A stretch of DNA of 64,000 nucleotides from positions 1,128,091 through 1,192,090 of the forward strand of contig CATQHB010000002.1 in assembly GCA_958295765.1 (NCBI GenBank), given 5' to 3'. Under the pieces are notes generated by a model that did no database searches, was not told the origin of the DNA, and saw nothing but the letters and a program-made list of their open reading frames with translations. The translations under genes were made by a program, and so were the position numbers. This stretch comes from an uncultured Dehalococcoidia bacterium (GTDB taxonomy: Bacteria > Chloroflexota > Dehalococcoidia > Lucifugimonadales > UBA3495). This document shows positions 9,661-18,398 of this stretch, piece by piece. Within the stretch, counting starts at the first letter, position 1; each line of letters opens with the position of its first letter.

Positions 9661-9939
9661 ATGGACGAAAGCACGCTAATCCTGGTTACCTTCATAAAGG
9701 ACTTGATGACTATCATCTCCATAGGAATTCTGATAGTTCTCCTGTTGCTGGCGATTTATATCGCGATAAGCCTGATTGGGTCGCTCAAGTCAATCAAGCG
9801 AATCACCGCGAACCTGGAGGAAGCCTCCGGGGTTATCCTCACCTCGACCCAGGACATTTCCAAGACCCTCGGCTTCTTTGGCGCCATCAACCGGGTGGTG
9901 GAGCGGGTAAGGGAACGGTTCAACCGGGAGCGGGGATAA
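9661..9939 (+). CDS. small single-span membrane protein (DUF948-like), function unknown
   Basis: A 92-residue protein with a long hydrophobic N-terminal segment (about residues 5-40, including IGILIVLLLLAIYIAISLIG) followed by a charged, helical tail (LKSIKRITANLEEAS...VERVRERFNRERG) that could form a coiled coil in the cytoplasm. This layout resembles DUF948/YtxH-type small proteins, but the match is by architecture only. ATG with GGGAG at 9649-9653, seven bases upstream. No close partner: pheA lies downstream on the opposite strand. Confidence 0.65.
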   Translation: MDESTLILVTFIKDLMTIISIGILIVLLLLAIYIAISLIGSLKSIKRITANLEEASGVILTSTQDISKTLGFFGAINRVVERVRERFNRERG

Positions 9940-10003
9940 CCGGGAAGGAAGGAGTTGGCCGGGGCCGGTAGGAATGACCGGGTTGGCGCCGGTTCCTGAC
10001 CGG

Positions 10004-10020
10004 CCGCCAGCCTTTGGCGG
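10004..10020 (+). terminator. possible short intrinsic terminator
   Basis: CCGCCA (10004-10009) and TGGCGG (10015-10020) form a six-base stem with a five-base loop, followed by TTTG. It lies between convergent genes (9661-9939 plus, pheA minus). Stem and T-run are short, so confidence is low. Confidence 0.3.
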
Positions 10021-10039
10021 TTTGCCGGCTTTGCCGGTC

Positions 10040-10885
10040 TTAACCCCGGTTCTCTTGGCCGGCGTTCCAGCGTGGGTAGGAGCCGAACACTTTGAGGTGG
10101 CTGACTTGCCGGGCCAGGACTTCCAAGGCCTCTTTAACCGCCGGGTTTTCCCGGTGGCCTTCGCAGTCCACCAGAAAGTTGTAGCGGCCCAGGGACTCCT
10201 TGGTGGGGCGGGATTCGATCTTTACCAGGTTCAGGTTGCGCTGGGCAAACACGCCCAGGGCACTGTAAAGCGACCCCGGCGCGTCCTGGTCGAAGGAAAA
10301 GCAGATAGAGGTCTTGTCCTGCCCGGTAGGGGGGTGGTCGGCGGGGGCCACCACCACGAACCGGGTAACATTGTTGTCCCCGTCCTGGATGCCCCGGTCG
10401 ATGATTTCCGCGCCGTAAAGCTCGGCGGCGCGCTGGGGCGCAATGGCCGCCGCCGGCACCGGGCTGGCCTTCATATCGGCCACCGCGGCGGCGTTGCTTA
10501 AAGAGGCAGTGGGCTGGGCGTTGGGCAGGTTCCTTTCCAGAAAGTGGCGGCACTGGCCCAGCGATTGGGGATGCGAGTAGATTACCCGGATGTCCGGTAT
10601 GCTGGTGCCCGGTTCAATCATCAAGCAATGCTCAATGGGCAGCACAATTTCCTGATAAATGGATAAGTCCGATTCGTTAATCAGGAAGTCCAGGGTATAA
10701 ACTACGGAACCTTCCAGGCTGTTCTCAATGGGAACCACCCCTTCGTCGGTCAAGCCGTCGGAAACGGCCTGGCACACGGCGGCAATGGTGGGGAAGGGGC
10801 GCAAGTCGGCCCCGGGATCGTAGAGGATCGCCGCCGCCTCAGTATAGGTGCCGGCCGGGCCGAAATAGGATATACGCTTGACCAC
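10040..10885 (-). CDS. pheA: prephenate dehydratase
   Basis: Converts prephenate to phenylpyruvate in phenylalanine biosynthesis. The 281-residue protein is a stand-alone dehydratase without a chorismate mutase domain. Its dehydratase part opens with ISYFGPAGTYTEAAA and has VPIENSLEGSV and the catalytic DGDNNVTRFVV (Thr-Arg-Phe motif); the C-terminal ACT regulatory domain carries LVKIESRPTKESLGRYNFLVD-like sequence (ESRP motif), which in this family binds phenylalanine for feedback inhibition. Start is GTG (10883-10885). It begins 2 bp after the stop of the RCK-type gene above it on the same strand, so it is probably translated from the potassium-uptake transcript. Confidence 0.95.
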   Translation of the reverse strand: MVKRISYFGPAGTYTEAAAILYDPGADLRPFPTIAAVCQAVSDGLTDEGVVPIENSLEGSVVYTLDFLINESDLSIYQEIVLPIEHCLMIEPGTSIPDIRVIYSHPQSLGQCRHFLERNLPNAQPTASLSNAAAVADMKASPVPAAAIAPQRAAELYGAEIIDRGIQDGDNNVTRFVVVAPADHPPTGQDKTSICFSFDQDAPGSLYSALGVFAQRNLNLVKIESRPTKESLGRYNFLVDCEGHRENPAVKEALEVLARQVSHLKVFGSYPRWNAGQENRG

Positions 10886-10887
10886 CG

Positions 10888-11547
10888 CTAAACTCCGGTC
10901 AGTATCTCGTACAAAGTTTGTTCCTCATCCCGCATCGTAACGGCGTACAACTCATCCTGCTCAACCAGCACCAGGTCAGCCCGGGGCGTCATCACCCGGT
11001 CTTGGCGGATGACCAGGGATACGAAACTGCGGGGCGGCAGTTCCACCTGCTCCAGGCGCTGGCCCACTACGGCGGCGTCCTCCGGGATGGTAACGCTAAT
11101 CAGGACGGCGTTGGGGACGCGCAGGCTCATCAGGTGGTGGAGGTTCTGGTCGGCAATGCTCCGTTCCAGAGCGCCCAGAATCAGGTCGCCGGAGTTGACC
11201 ACCACGTCCACCGCCAGCACCCGGAAAATCGTCTGATTCCGGGGGTCTTTGATGGTGGCGATGGTGCGTCCCACGGAAAAGATATGCTTGGCAAGCTGGC
11301 AGGCGACCAGGTTGGTTTCGTCCCGGTCGGTAACGGCGACCAGGGTGTCGGCCCGGGCGGCGCCGGCCCGTTTCAGGTCCTCCTGGTCGGCGCCGTCTCC
11401 CTGAATGACCACGCTGCCCAACTCCTCCCACATCAGTTGGCAGCGGGCCAGGCTCTTTTCGACTACCACCACCTCATGGCCGGCCACCATCAGCAGCTTG
11501 GATAGGTGATAGCCGGTTTCGCTGCAACCCACGATAATTATAAACAT
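10888..11547 (-). CDS. TrkA/RCK-type regulatory protein with degenerate nucleotide loop
   Basis: A 219-residue cytoplasmic RCK protein: an N-terminal TrkA-N Rossmann domain (MFIIIVGCSETGYHLSKLL, then VVIQGDGADQEDLKRAG and VTDRDETNLVACQLAK) and a C-terminal RCK_C domain (about residues 135-219, with SLRVPNAVLISVTIPEDAAVVG). Relatives gate Trk/Ktr potassium transporters by binding NAD(H), ATP or c-di-AMP. The first loop reads GCSETG, lacking the middle glycine of GxGxxG. The frame is open upstream to 11610 but that overlaps the next gene; the ATG at 11547 gives the family-standard N-terminus. It sits 4 bp after the N-domain-only gene 11552-11962. Confidence 0.85.
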   Translation of the reverse strand: MFIIIVGCSETGYHLSKLLMVAGHEVVVVEKSLARCQLMWEELGSVVIQGDGADQEDLKRAGAARADTLVAVTDRDETNLVACQLAKHIFSVGRTIATIKDPRNQTIFRVLAVDVVVNSGDLILGALERSIADQNLHHLMSLRVPNAVLISVTIPEDAAVVGQRLEQVELPPRSFVSLVIRQDRVMTPRADLVLVEQDELYAVTMRDEEQTLYEILTGV

Positions 11548-11551
11548 CGGC

Positions 11552-11962
11552 TTATTCCGGCTCTCCGGCGATGGCTTGCCGGGTCTTATTGAGGAAATCC
11601 GGCCCGGCATCCACTATTTCCAGGCCCAAACCCTGGTAAAACTCGCCCAGTTGGGGGTCGGCCAGCCGGCAGAACACCTTGGGCACGTTAAAAATATGGT
11701 GGGCAATCTGGCAGACCAGGATGTTCCGGTGGTCGTCGTCGGACAGGGCCAGGAACGCCCGGGCGCCGCTGATTCCCCCCTCCTGTAAGTAGTCCTGCAT
11801 CGACGGTTCGGCGGTCAGCAGGGCGGTTATCGCCGCCTTTTTCCGCAGCAGGGCCAGCCGGTCGGCCGACGGGGCCAGGACGGTTACCCGGTGGCCGTCC
11901 GCAACTAAAACCGGGGCCAGCGCATCGGTGAGCCGGGTGCAGCCAAAGATGAGAATGTCCAT
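11552..11962 (-). CDS. TrkA-N domain-only protein with degenerate nucleotide loop
   Basis: A 136-residue protein corresponding to the Rossmann (TrkA-N) half of an RCK protein alone: MDILIFGCTRLTDALAPVL, then ARAFLALSDDDHRNILVCQIA and FCRLADPQLGEFYQGLGLEIV. The glycine-rich loop is GCTRLT, with only one of the three canonical glycines, so dinucleotide binding may be lost. No RCK_C domain follows; the next gene on the same strand encodes a full-length relative 4 bp downstream. The pair may form a mixed gating ring together with KtrA, but this is inference. Confidence 0.75.
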   Translation of the reverse strand: MDILIFGCTRLTDALAPVLVADGHRVTVLAPSADRLALLRKKAAITALLTAEPSMQDYLQEGGISGARAFLALSDDDHRNILVCQIAHHIFNVPKVFCRLADPQLGEFYQGLGLEIVDAGPDFLNKTRQAIAGEPE

Positions 11963-11994
11963 CGGGTTATCCTTAACCTATCCTTAACCTATCC

Positions 11995-12450
11995 TTAACG
12001 CGCCAGGGCGACCGGGGCCGGTTCCCGGGAAATTACCACCTGGCAGGGGGTGTTCTTGAGAATGTAGTCCGAGGTTACGCCCATACTCCGGGCGTCGCCC
12101 CGGCTGTCAAAGGGCAACCCCAGGACTAACAAATCCATCTGCCGCTCGGCGGCCTCCAGCACGATGGCCGGCCCGGCGTTCCGGGCCTCCAGCAGGCTGG
12201 CGTTCACCCGGCACTTTTCCGAATTGGCGATGTCCTCCATCCGGGTCAGGATACCCTCGCCCTCCTGGTGGTCCCGGCGCACTTCCACCGATTCCAGGGG
12301 AAACTCCAGCGGCACCTCAAAAACGTAAATGGCGTTCAATTCGGCGCGGAAGTGGCGCGCCAGTTGGCAAGTCCAGCGAAAGGCGTGTTCACTGGCCGGC
12401 TTGCCGTTCACCGGGGTCAGGATGCGTAGTTTATGGTGTCGCAGCATCAT
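11995..12450 (-). CDS. universal stress protein (UspA family)
   Basis: A roughly 151-residue UspA-fold protein. Features are the N-terminal strand HKLRILTPVNGKPASEHAF, the central AIYVFEVPL strand, and LLVLGLPF followed by SMGVTSDYILKNTPCQVVI, matching the usual C-terminal pattern GSvsdyvlrhapCPVlvv; the ATP-binding glycines are only partly recognisable. The frame is open to 12534, but that extension is Pro/Arg-rich, overlaps ktrA, and is not family-like; ATG at 12450 has AAGGAG about 14 bases upstream. Placement between KtrA and the other RCK genes suggests a role in potassium or osmotic homeostasis; Usp proteins near potassium transporters are known elsewhere. Confidence 0.75.
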   Translation of the reverse strand: MMLRHHKLRILTPVNGKPASEHAFRWTCQLARHFRAELNAIYVFEVPLEFPLESVEVRRDHQEGEGILTRMEDIANSEKCRVNASLLEARNAGPAIVLEAAERQMDLLVLGLPFDSRGDARSMGVTSDYILKNTPCQVVISREPAPVALAR

Positions 12451-12472
12451 CGGATTGGGGGCCGCTCCTTGC

Positions 12473-13165
12473 CTAGTCTGCCGCCGCCTGGGGGAGTTGC
12501 TGGGCCAGGGATGAGATGCTGGCGACGTGTTCACTGCGCCCGGCCACCAGCAGCACGTCCCCCGGCTTTATCTCCTCATCCTTGGCCGGATTCAGGATGT
12601 AGCCGCGACCCCGGCGGAGGGCCAGCACGGTCAGGGAGTGGCGGTTGTTGGCGCCGGCCAGCCCCGCCTCTTCCAGGGTGCGGCGCACCATCCGTTCCGG
12701 CGGGCGCATCTTGCTGATGCCGACGTTGGCGACAATCTCCATATAGTCAATGACCCCGTAGTTGAAATCCACGTGAGACACCCGGCGGGCGCTTTCCTCC
12801 TCCGGGTACACCACCCGGTCAACTCCGATGCGTTCCAGGGTTTCCCCGTGCAGTTCGGTGGCGGCCCGCGCGATGATGAAGGGAATCCCCATATCTTTAA
12901 GCACCATGGCAATCAGGATGCTGGCCTGGACGTTCTCATCGCCCAGGGTCAGCACCGCCACGTCGTAATCGGCCACGCCCAACTCCCGCAGGGCCGATTC
13001 GTTGGTGGCGTCGGCCCGGACCGCATAGGTAGTGAGGCCCAGCATACCCTGGACTTTCTGTTCGTTAGTATCCACCACCAGCACGTCATGGCCCGCCTGG
13101 TACAACTCGCGGGCAACGCCAATTCCGAACCGGCCCATCCCGATAACGCAGACCCGTTTTTTCAT
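12473..13165 (-). CDS. ktrA: KtrA/TrkA potassium-uptake regulatory subunit
   Basis: A 230-residue RCK protein with an intact nucleotide-binding motif, VCVIGMGRFGIGVARELYQ (GxGxxG), the acidic VVD at the end of the second strand, and TNESALRELGVADYDVAVL; the C-terminal RCK_C domain covers about residues 135-225. It forms the cytoplasmic gating ring of a Ktr/Trk potassium channel. It lies 22 bp downstream of ktrB on the same strand, as expected for the regulatory partner. It is the only one of the three RCK-type proteins in this cluster whose nucleotide loop looks complete. Confidence 0.9.
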   Translation of the reverse strand: MKKRVCVIGMGRFGIGVARELYQAGHDVLVVDTNEQKVQGMLGLTTYAVRADATNESALRELGVADYDVAVLTLGDENVQASILIAMVLKDMGIPFIIARAATELHGETLERIGVDRVVYPEEESARRVSHVDFNYGVIDYMEIVANVGISKMRPPERMVRRTLEEAGLAGANNRHSLTVLALRRGRGYILNPAKDEEIKPGDVLLVAGRSEHVASISSLAQQLPQAAAD

Positions 13166-13187
13166 TAGTTCCCTCCCGTTCCCTCCG

Positions 13188-14648
13188 TCACCCTATTTTA
13201 ACCCGTTCCTGGGCAAAACGATATACCGTCCGTTCCTGGGGGGCCAGGGCCAGAGCCAGGGTCAGCGGCCCGATGCGGCCCACAAACATAGCGGCGATAA
13301 AGATTAGCTGGCCGATTAAACTCAAGTGGGGAACTACGCCGGTTGAGGAGCCGTTGGTGGCAAAGGCGGAAACGGTGTCAAACAGCAAGTCCGGGAAGGC
13401 TAAAGTGCCGGCCCGCAAGGCGGCGGTTTCGGTAATGGTAAGGATTGGCACCGTTACCAGCACAAAGGCCAGTACCAGCGCCGCAATGGTTATCGCCCGG
13501 AAAACCTGGGTTTGGGGTATCTCCCGGCCAAAGGCTTCCGTTTGCGGACGGGCGCGGATTGAGGATATGACTACGGCAACGATTACGGCCAGGGTGTTCA
13601 CCTTAATGCCGCCGGCCACCGACCCGGAGGCCCCGCCGACGAACATCAGAAAGGCAAAGACCAGCTTGGTAAAATCCTCCGCCTGGCCGAAGTCGGAAAT
13701 TATAAACCCGGCGGTCCGGCCACTGATGGAATGGAACAGGGCCGCCCCCATCCGTTCCAGGGCGGTGCGGTAGTCATCCATTCCGACGCTGACGTATTCG
13801 GCGAGGAAGTAAGCGCCAAAACCCAGCAGCCACAGCACCAGGCTGGCGGTGATGACCAGCTTGGTGTCCAGGGAAAGGCGGGAGAAACGCCGCTGCCGGC
13901 AAACGTCCACCAGCACCGTCCAGCCGATACCACCCAGGATAATCAGCGCGGCCATTATCCCCTGAATGGCCCAGCGGTTTTCCAGAATCGCCAGGGCGCG
14001 GCGGTCGGATATTTCCGGCAGTATGGAGAACCCGGCGTTGTTGAAAGCCGAGACGGAGAGAAACATTGATTGCCAGAGGGATTCGCCCCAACCCAGCCCG
14101 GTCATATCCCGAATGGCGGAAAACATTATCCCGGCCCCGGCCACGTAGATGAGGAACACCACAATCACGATGTTGCGGGTTATCTGCCGCAGCCCGCCCA
14201 GGTGGTCGGTGCCCATAGTGTCCCGCAAGACTAACTGCTCGGAAATGCTGGAGCGCTGCCCAATCAGCAGCAGCACAAAGGTAGCGGAGGCCATAAACCC
14301 CAGCCCGCCCACCAGCATCAGCACGAATATAACCGCCTGCCCGAAGTAGCTCCAGTGGTGGGCGGTGCTGACTGCGGTATGCCCGGTAACGGTAACCGCC
14401 GAGGTTGCGGTGAACAGGGCAATGACCGGGGAGGTAAACTCGCCTTGGTTGCCGGAAATCGGCAGGGCCAGCAGAACGCCGCCCGCCGCGATGAGGGATA
14501 TAAACCCGTAGAGCAGGATAAAGGGGGGAGTGAAAATGCGCCGGGGACGCCGTTCCGTTATCTCACCGGATACGGTCGGCTGCAATTCGGCAAGCCGGGG
14601 CTGGCGAATAACGCTGTCTATCGGCCGACGGGGTCGGTTAAAACTCAC
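13188..14648 (-). CDS. ktrB: KtrB/TrkH-family potassium transporter, membrane subunit
   Basis: A 486-residue membrane protein that carries K+ (with or without Na+) through a pore made of four M1-P-M2 repeats. Each pore loop is recognisable: AVTVTGHTAVST, FNNAGFSI, GRTAGFII and FATNGSSTGV, each with the selectivity-filter glycine. GGASGSVAGGIKVNT is a strongly conserved family motif after the third repeat. The first ~40 residues are hydrophilic and basic (IDSVIRQPRLAEL...). Start is GTG at 14646-14648 with CGAGG about six bases upstream. It heads a minus-strand operon ktrB-ktrA-usp-RCK-RCK-pheA. Confidence 0.92.
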   Translation of the reverse strand: MSFNRPRRPIDSVIRQPRLAELQPTVSGEITERRPRRIFTPPFILLYGFISLIAAGGVLLALPISGNQGEFTSPVIALFTATSAVTVTGHTAVSTAHHWSYFGQAVIFVLMLVGGLGFMASATFVLLLIGQRSSISEQLVLRDTMGTDHLGGLRQITRNIVIVVFLIYVAGAGIMFSAIRDMTGLGWGESLWQSMFLSVSAFNNAGFSILPEISDRRALAILENRWAIQGIMAALIILGGIGWTVLVDVCRQRRFSRLSLDTKLVITASLVLWLLGFGAYFLAEYVSVGMDDYRTALERMGAALFHSISGRTAGFIISDFGQAEDFTKLVFAFLMFVGGASGSVAGGIKVNTLAVIVAVVISSIRARPQTEAFGREIPQTQVFRAITIAALVLAFVLVTVPILTITETAALRAGTLAFPDLLFDTVSAFATNGSSTGVVPHLSLIGQLIFIAAMFVGRIGPLTLALALAPQERTVYRFAQERVKIG

Positions 14649-14757
14649 CAGTAGCCTCGGCGCAAGCCAGGATAAGCCCCCGGCCGGCTACAGGGATTCT
14701 AATTTCTGACCGGGGGCGTGTCAATCAACGGGAGTCATTGGCAATCACATCATAAAC

Positions 14758-14855
14758 CCGTCGTTCCGGCGAAAGCCGGAATCCAGAACTCTCTTGAGCC
14801 GGCTCTCTCTTTTCAGCGAGGATTTCCTGGATTCCGGCTTTCGCCGGAACGACGG
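14758..14855. repeat. 97-bp hairpin element, family 2, copy 1
   Basis: Inverted ends CCGTCGTTCCGGCGAAAGCC (left) and GGCTTTCGCCGGAACGACGG (right) enclose about 55 bp that includes AATCCAGAA and TTTCCTGGATT. Full copies of 97-98 bp recur at 35401, 39668, 40876 and 59177, with a collapsed copy at 35218. It lies in the 532-bp gap between ktrB and leuS, which also holds family-1 copy 2 and no gene. Confidence 0.85.
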
Positions 14856-14920
14856 TTGCTTGGGTGGTTGCCCGGGTTAAGCCGCGATTGCCCTGATAGC
14901 TACGCAGGCTCTATTACATC

Positions 14921-15038
14921 GTAGGGGCGGGTTTATAACCCGCCCTGGTTCTGGTGCAAGGATATGTCGGATACGATGTCTCCGTTACCCAAATGATTCT
15001 GCCGTTGTCGCCAGGGCGGGTTATAAACCCGCCCCTAC
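14921..15038. repeat. MITE-like palindromic element, family 1, copy 2
   Basis: 118 bp with ends GTAGGGGCGGGTTTATAACC and GGTTATAAACCCGCCCCTAC, exact reverse complements of each other over at least 24 bases. It lies upstream of leuS. The sequence on its right (GCCGCCGGAGTATTCCGG... then CACCAACG) resembles the outer repeat next to copy 1. Confidence 0.88.
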
Positions 15039-15180
15039 CGGCCGCCGGAGTATTCCGGCCAGCAAACCAATGCCCAGGACACCAACGCGCGTTGAGAATA
15101 CCTCTACGCAGATAGTCTCTCTATTTACCCGTTTCTGTGCTAATATATGAGGCAGCGACTCTTTCTTGAGGTGACCTGAG

Positions 15181-17658
15181 ATGACCACCCCGTCCCGACC
15201 GGTTGAACTGCGGTTCAATCCGGTAGAAATTGACCGCAAGTGGCAGGAACGCTGGGCCAGGGATGACCTTTACCGGGTGCCGGACGACGATCCCCGCCCC
15301 AAGTGGTATGACCTGACCATGTATCCCTATCCCTCCGGCGACCTGCATATCGGCCATTGGTATGCTATGGCCCCGGCCGACTGCCATGCCCGCTTTCGGC
15401 GGATGCAGGGCTACAACGTGCTGCACCCCATTGGCTTTGACGCCTTTGGCCTGCCGGCGGAAAACGCCGCCATCAGCCGGGGTATCCACCCCTACCACTG
15501 GACGATGAGCAACATCGAGAATATGCGGAGTCAACTCCGCTCCATTGGCGCAATCTATGACTGGGATCGGGAGCTTATCTGCTGCCTGCCCGAATACTAC
15601 CACTGGAACCAGTGGTTCTTTCTCAAGTTCTATGAGCAGGGACTGGCCTACCGGGCTCAGGCCCCGGTGGTCTGGTGTCCCTCCTGCCAAACGGTGCTGG
15701 CTAACGAGCAGGTGGTGAACGGCGGCTGTGAACGTTGCGGCGCCACCGTTACCCGCCGGGACTTGGAACAGTGGTTCCTCAAAATCACCGATTACGCCGA
15801 CGAGTTGCTGGACTTCAGCACCCTGGTGGAGTGGCCCGAAAAAATCCTGATGATGCAGCGCAACTGGGTGGGCCGCAGCGAAGGCGTAGAAATCAGCTTC
15901 GACATCTCCCACCAGAACCTGGAGGAACGGGAGCTTCGCACCTTCACCACCCGCATCGACACCATTTTTGGCGTAACCTTTATGGCCCTGGCCCCGGAGC
16001 ATCCCCTGGTGCCGGCCCTGACTACCGAGGGGCAGCGGGCCGCCGTCGAGTCCTACGTCAACCAGGCCCGCCGGACTTCGGAGATTGAGCGGATGTCCAC
16101 CGACCAGGAAAAGACCGGCGTACCCCTCGGTTCCTACGCGGTCAACCGGCTGAACGGGGAACGCATCCCCATTTTCACCGCCGACTACGTCCTGACCACC
16201 TACGGCACCGGCGCGGTTATGGGCGTGCCGGCCCACGATGAGCGGGACTTTGCCTTTGCCCGGAAGTACGGCCTGCCGGTCCGCACGGTCATTGCGCCCA
16301 CCGGCTGGGACGGCAGCGAACCGGCTGAGGCTTACCTGGGCGAAGGCTTTATGACCAACTCCGGCAAGTATGAGGGGATGACCGACGAGGAGGGGATGGC
16401 CGCCATTGCCGACGACGTGGAAAAGAACGGTTGGGGCCGCCGTACCACCTCCTACCGCCTGCGGGACTGGCTGATCTCCCGCCAGCGTTACTGGGGAACC
16501 CCCATACCGATGATTTACTGCGACGCCTGCGGCATCGTTCCCGTGCCGGAACCGGATTTGCCGGTGCTGCTGCCGGAGGATGCCGAGTTCAAGCCCACCG
16601 GCGAGTCGCCCCTGGCGGAAAATGCGGCGTTCCGCAATGTTGCCTGTCCCCGCTGCGGCGGCCCGGCCCGGCGGGAAACGGATACGATGGATACCTTCGT
16701 CGATTCGTCCTGGTACTTGCTGCGCTACGTCAGCCCCCGCTACGCCGACGGCCCCTTTGTCCCCGAACTGATTAAGGAGTGGCTGCCGGTTGACCAATAC
16801 ACCGGCGGCGCGGAACACGCCGTCCTGCACCTGCTTTACTCCCGCTTTTTCATCAAGGCCATGCGGGATATGGGCTTGGTGGATTTTGATGAGCCGTTCC
16901 TGCGCCTCTTTAATCAGGGGGTAATCCTCGGTTCCGACCACGAAAAGATGAGCAAGAGCCGGGGCAACGTGGTCAATCCCGATGACGTGGTGGGACAGAT
17001 GGGCGCCGATGCCGTCCGCTGTTTCCTGATGTTCATTGGCCCCTGGGATCAGGGCGGCCCCTGGAGCGACGTGGGCAGCAACGGCGTGGCCCGCTGGCTC
17101 AACCGGGTCTGGGCGCTGGTGGAGCGCGACCCTCAGGAGTTGGCAGCGACGCCCACCGACCCCCAAGCGGTGCGGGACACCGTGCGCACCCTCCACCAGA
17201 CGGTGCGCAAGTGCCATAACGACCTGGATCGGTTCAAGTTCAACACCGCCATCGCCGCCCTGATGGAGTTGGTCAATCACCTCAGCAAGGTATGGGCCGA
17301 GGCCAGCGTTGACCCGGACACCTGGCGGGAGTGCGTAGAAAAGTTCCTGCTGCTGCTGGCCCCCATTGCGCCCCACCTCTCCGAGGAGTTGTGGGAGCGC
17401 ACCGGCCACGCCTACAGTATCCATCAGCAGCTTTTCCCGACCTGGGACGAGGCCCTGGCCGCCGAGGACACCATCACCCTGGTGGTGCAGGTCAACGGCA
17501 AGGTGCGGGACCGCATCGAGGTGCCGGCCAACATCGACGAGCCGGCCGCCCAGGACTTGGCCCTGACCAGCGCCAAAGTCCGCCCCTACACCGAGGGCAA
17601 GGTGATAAACAAGGCCATCTACGTCCCCGGCCGCCTGGTAAACGTGGTGGTGGGGTGA
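15181..17658 (+). CDS. leuS: leucyl-tRNA synthetase
   Basis: Charges tRNA-Leu with leucine. At 825 residues it is the normal bacterial length. Class I signatures: HIGH as [15 protein letters not shown] near residue 55 and KMSKS as [15 protein letters not shown] near residue 595. Between them lie a zinc-ribbon-like pair (CPSC, CERC), the CP1 editing domain with the [19 protein letters not shown] threonine-rich region, and [15 protein letters not shown] (conserved editing-site Asp). A second zinc ribbon (YCDAC, CPRC) precedes the KMSKS loop. Start ATG has GAGGTG at 15168-15173. It stands as a single gene behind two repeat elements. Confidence 0.97.
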   Translation: MTTPSRPVELRFNPVEIDRKWQERWARDDLYRVPDDDPRPKWYDLTMYPYPSGDLHIGHWYAMAPADCHARFRRMQGYNVLHPIGFDAFGLPAENAAISRGIHPYHWTMSNIENMRSQLRSIGAIYDWDRELICCLPEYYHWNQWFFLKFYEQGLAYRAQAPVVWCPSCQTVLANEQVVNGGCERCGATVTRRDLEQWFLKITDYADELLDFSTLVEWPEKILMMQRNWVGRSEGVEISFDISHQNLEERELRTFTTRIDTIFGVTFMALAPEHPLVPALTTEGQRAAVESYVNQARRTSEIERMSTDQEKTGVPLGSYAVNRLNGERIPIFTADYVLTTYGTGAVMGVPAHDERDFAFARKYGLPVRTVIAPTGWDGSEPAEAYLGEGFMTNSGKYEGMTDEEGMAAIADDVEKNGWGRRTTSYRLRDWLISRQRYWGTPIPMIYCDACGIVPVPEPDLPVLLPEDAEFKPTGESPLAENAAFRNVACPRCGGPARRETDTMDTFVDSSWYLLRYVSPRYADGPFVPELIKEWLPVDQYTGGAEHAVLHLLYSRFFIKAMRDMGLVDFDEPFLRLFNQGVILGSDHEKMSKSRGNVVNPDDVVGQMGADAVRCFLMFIGPWDQGGPWSDVGSNGVARWLNRVWALVERDPQELAATPTDPQAVRDTVRTLHQTVRKCHNDLDRFKFNTAIAALMELVNHLSKVWAEASVDPDTWRECVEKFLLLLAPIAPHLSEELWERTGHAYSIHQQLFPTWDEALAAEDTITLVVQVNGKVRDRIEVPANIDEPAAQDLALTSAKVRPYTEGKVINKAIYVPGRLVNVVVG

Positions 17659-17770
17659 GTGGGTAGGGTGCGTTTAGGAAAACCGCCCTGCTGTGGTATA
17701 GTGGTACGGCATTGGCCTATGCGTCATCGTTCCGGCGGCGACTGCGTAGAAAAGAGAACCGAAGTGAGGA

Positions 17771-18073
17771 ATGTTCCCATTGCAGTCCCCTGAGTCAGTG
17801 ATATTCGTTAGTGGCCGGGAGCTGAGGTTATCACGCCATATCCTGGATAATATGGCCCAGCGCAAGATTCTCAGGGAATGGGTTGTTCAGGTTTTGACCT
17901 CTCCGGTTGCCGTAGTAGATGATGAAACCAATAATTCTACCAACTACTATGGTGTGATTCCGGGGAGAAATCCTTTGCTCAAGGTAGCTGTTTCCAGAGA
18001 AAACGACGGGCTGGTTGCGACGACTTATTTCGATAGTAGCGCAACCGCACGGTATCGACGAGGTGAATTATGA
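17771..18073 (+). CDS. DUF4258-like protein, possible toxin of a type II-like pair
   Basis: About 100 residues; the core LSRHILDNMAQRKILREWVVQVLTSP followed by NYYGVIPGRNPLLKVAVSREND and VATTYFD has the layout of DUF4258 (His in the first helix, Arg-Xaa-Ile-Xaa segment, basic strand, terminal T-x-Y). Families of this shape are RelE-sized and are often paired with a small partner; toxin activity is inference. Starts are uncertain: ATG 17771, TTG 17780 (with GAGGA 17766-17770 at good spacing) or GTG 17798. The stop overlaps the start of the DUF2283 gene by four bases (ATGA at 18070-18073), so the two are translationally coupled. Confidence 0.68.
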   Translation: MFPLQSPESVIFVSGRELRLSRHILDNMAQRKILREWVVQVLTSPVAVVDDETNNSTNYYGVIPGRNPLLKVAVSRENDGLVATTYFDSSATARYRRGEL

Positions 18074-18306
18074 AACCCGCTGTAGCACTCGGCGCTCATC
18101 TGAAAGTTACTTACGACAAAGAGACGGATATTCTCTGGATGCGGATTCCCGGTCAGGAAATCCAGGTATCCAGAGAAGTCGCCGCTCCCCTGGTCATTGA
18201 CTTTGACAGTGAAGAGGAAGGTTGCGGTGTGGTGGGGGTTGAGTTGCATCGGGCTTCGGAATATCTGGCCCCGATGTTGGAATCCCTGAAGGCCGAAGTT
18301 GGTTAA
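18070..18306 (+). CDS. DUF2283 family protein, possible antitoxin partner
   Basis: A 78-residue acidic protein: VTYDKETDILWMRIPG, then VIDFDSEEEGCGVVGVELHRAS, which is the DUF2283 pattern (a beta-strand pair with D-x-x-x-D-x-L-x-I, then I-D-x-D-x-x-G-x-V-x-G-I-E-I-L-x-A-S). Family members are widespread next to DUF4258 genes. ATG overlaps the stop of the preceding gene and has GAGGTGA five bases upstream. Its role as antitoxin is a guess from size, charge and gene order. Confidence 0.78.
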   Translation: MKPAVALGAHLKVTYDKETDILWMRIPGQEIQVSREVAAPLVIDFDSEEEGCGVVGVELHRASEYLAPMLESLKAEVG

Positions 18307-18398
18307 ACCGGCCATTCCCGCCGGCGCGCCAGTCCCCGGCAATGGAAATGCGCCGGAAGGTTCGTTCTTATCCCGTAACCCTTGGAGAAATCCGGTAA

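Noticed and set aside
14649-14757. Riboswitch-like leader (c-di-AMP type) before ktrB
   Set aside because: The GC-rich leader can fold, but the conserved core segments of c-di-AMP or other known K+-linked riboswitches are not visible.
15121-17424. 767-codon frame on the minus strand opposite leuS
   Set aside because: Antisense shadow of a GC-rich gene; composition Gly/His/Gln-rich, no family motifs, while leuS is unmistakable.
18307-18398. Cobalamin riboswitch upstream of the corrin genes
   Set aside because: I looked for the B12-box and flanking conserved stretches before cbiC, cbiG, cbiH and the btuF-like gene and saw none; the gap before cbiC is only 92 bp.
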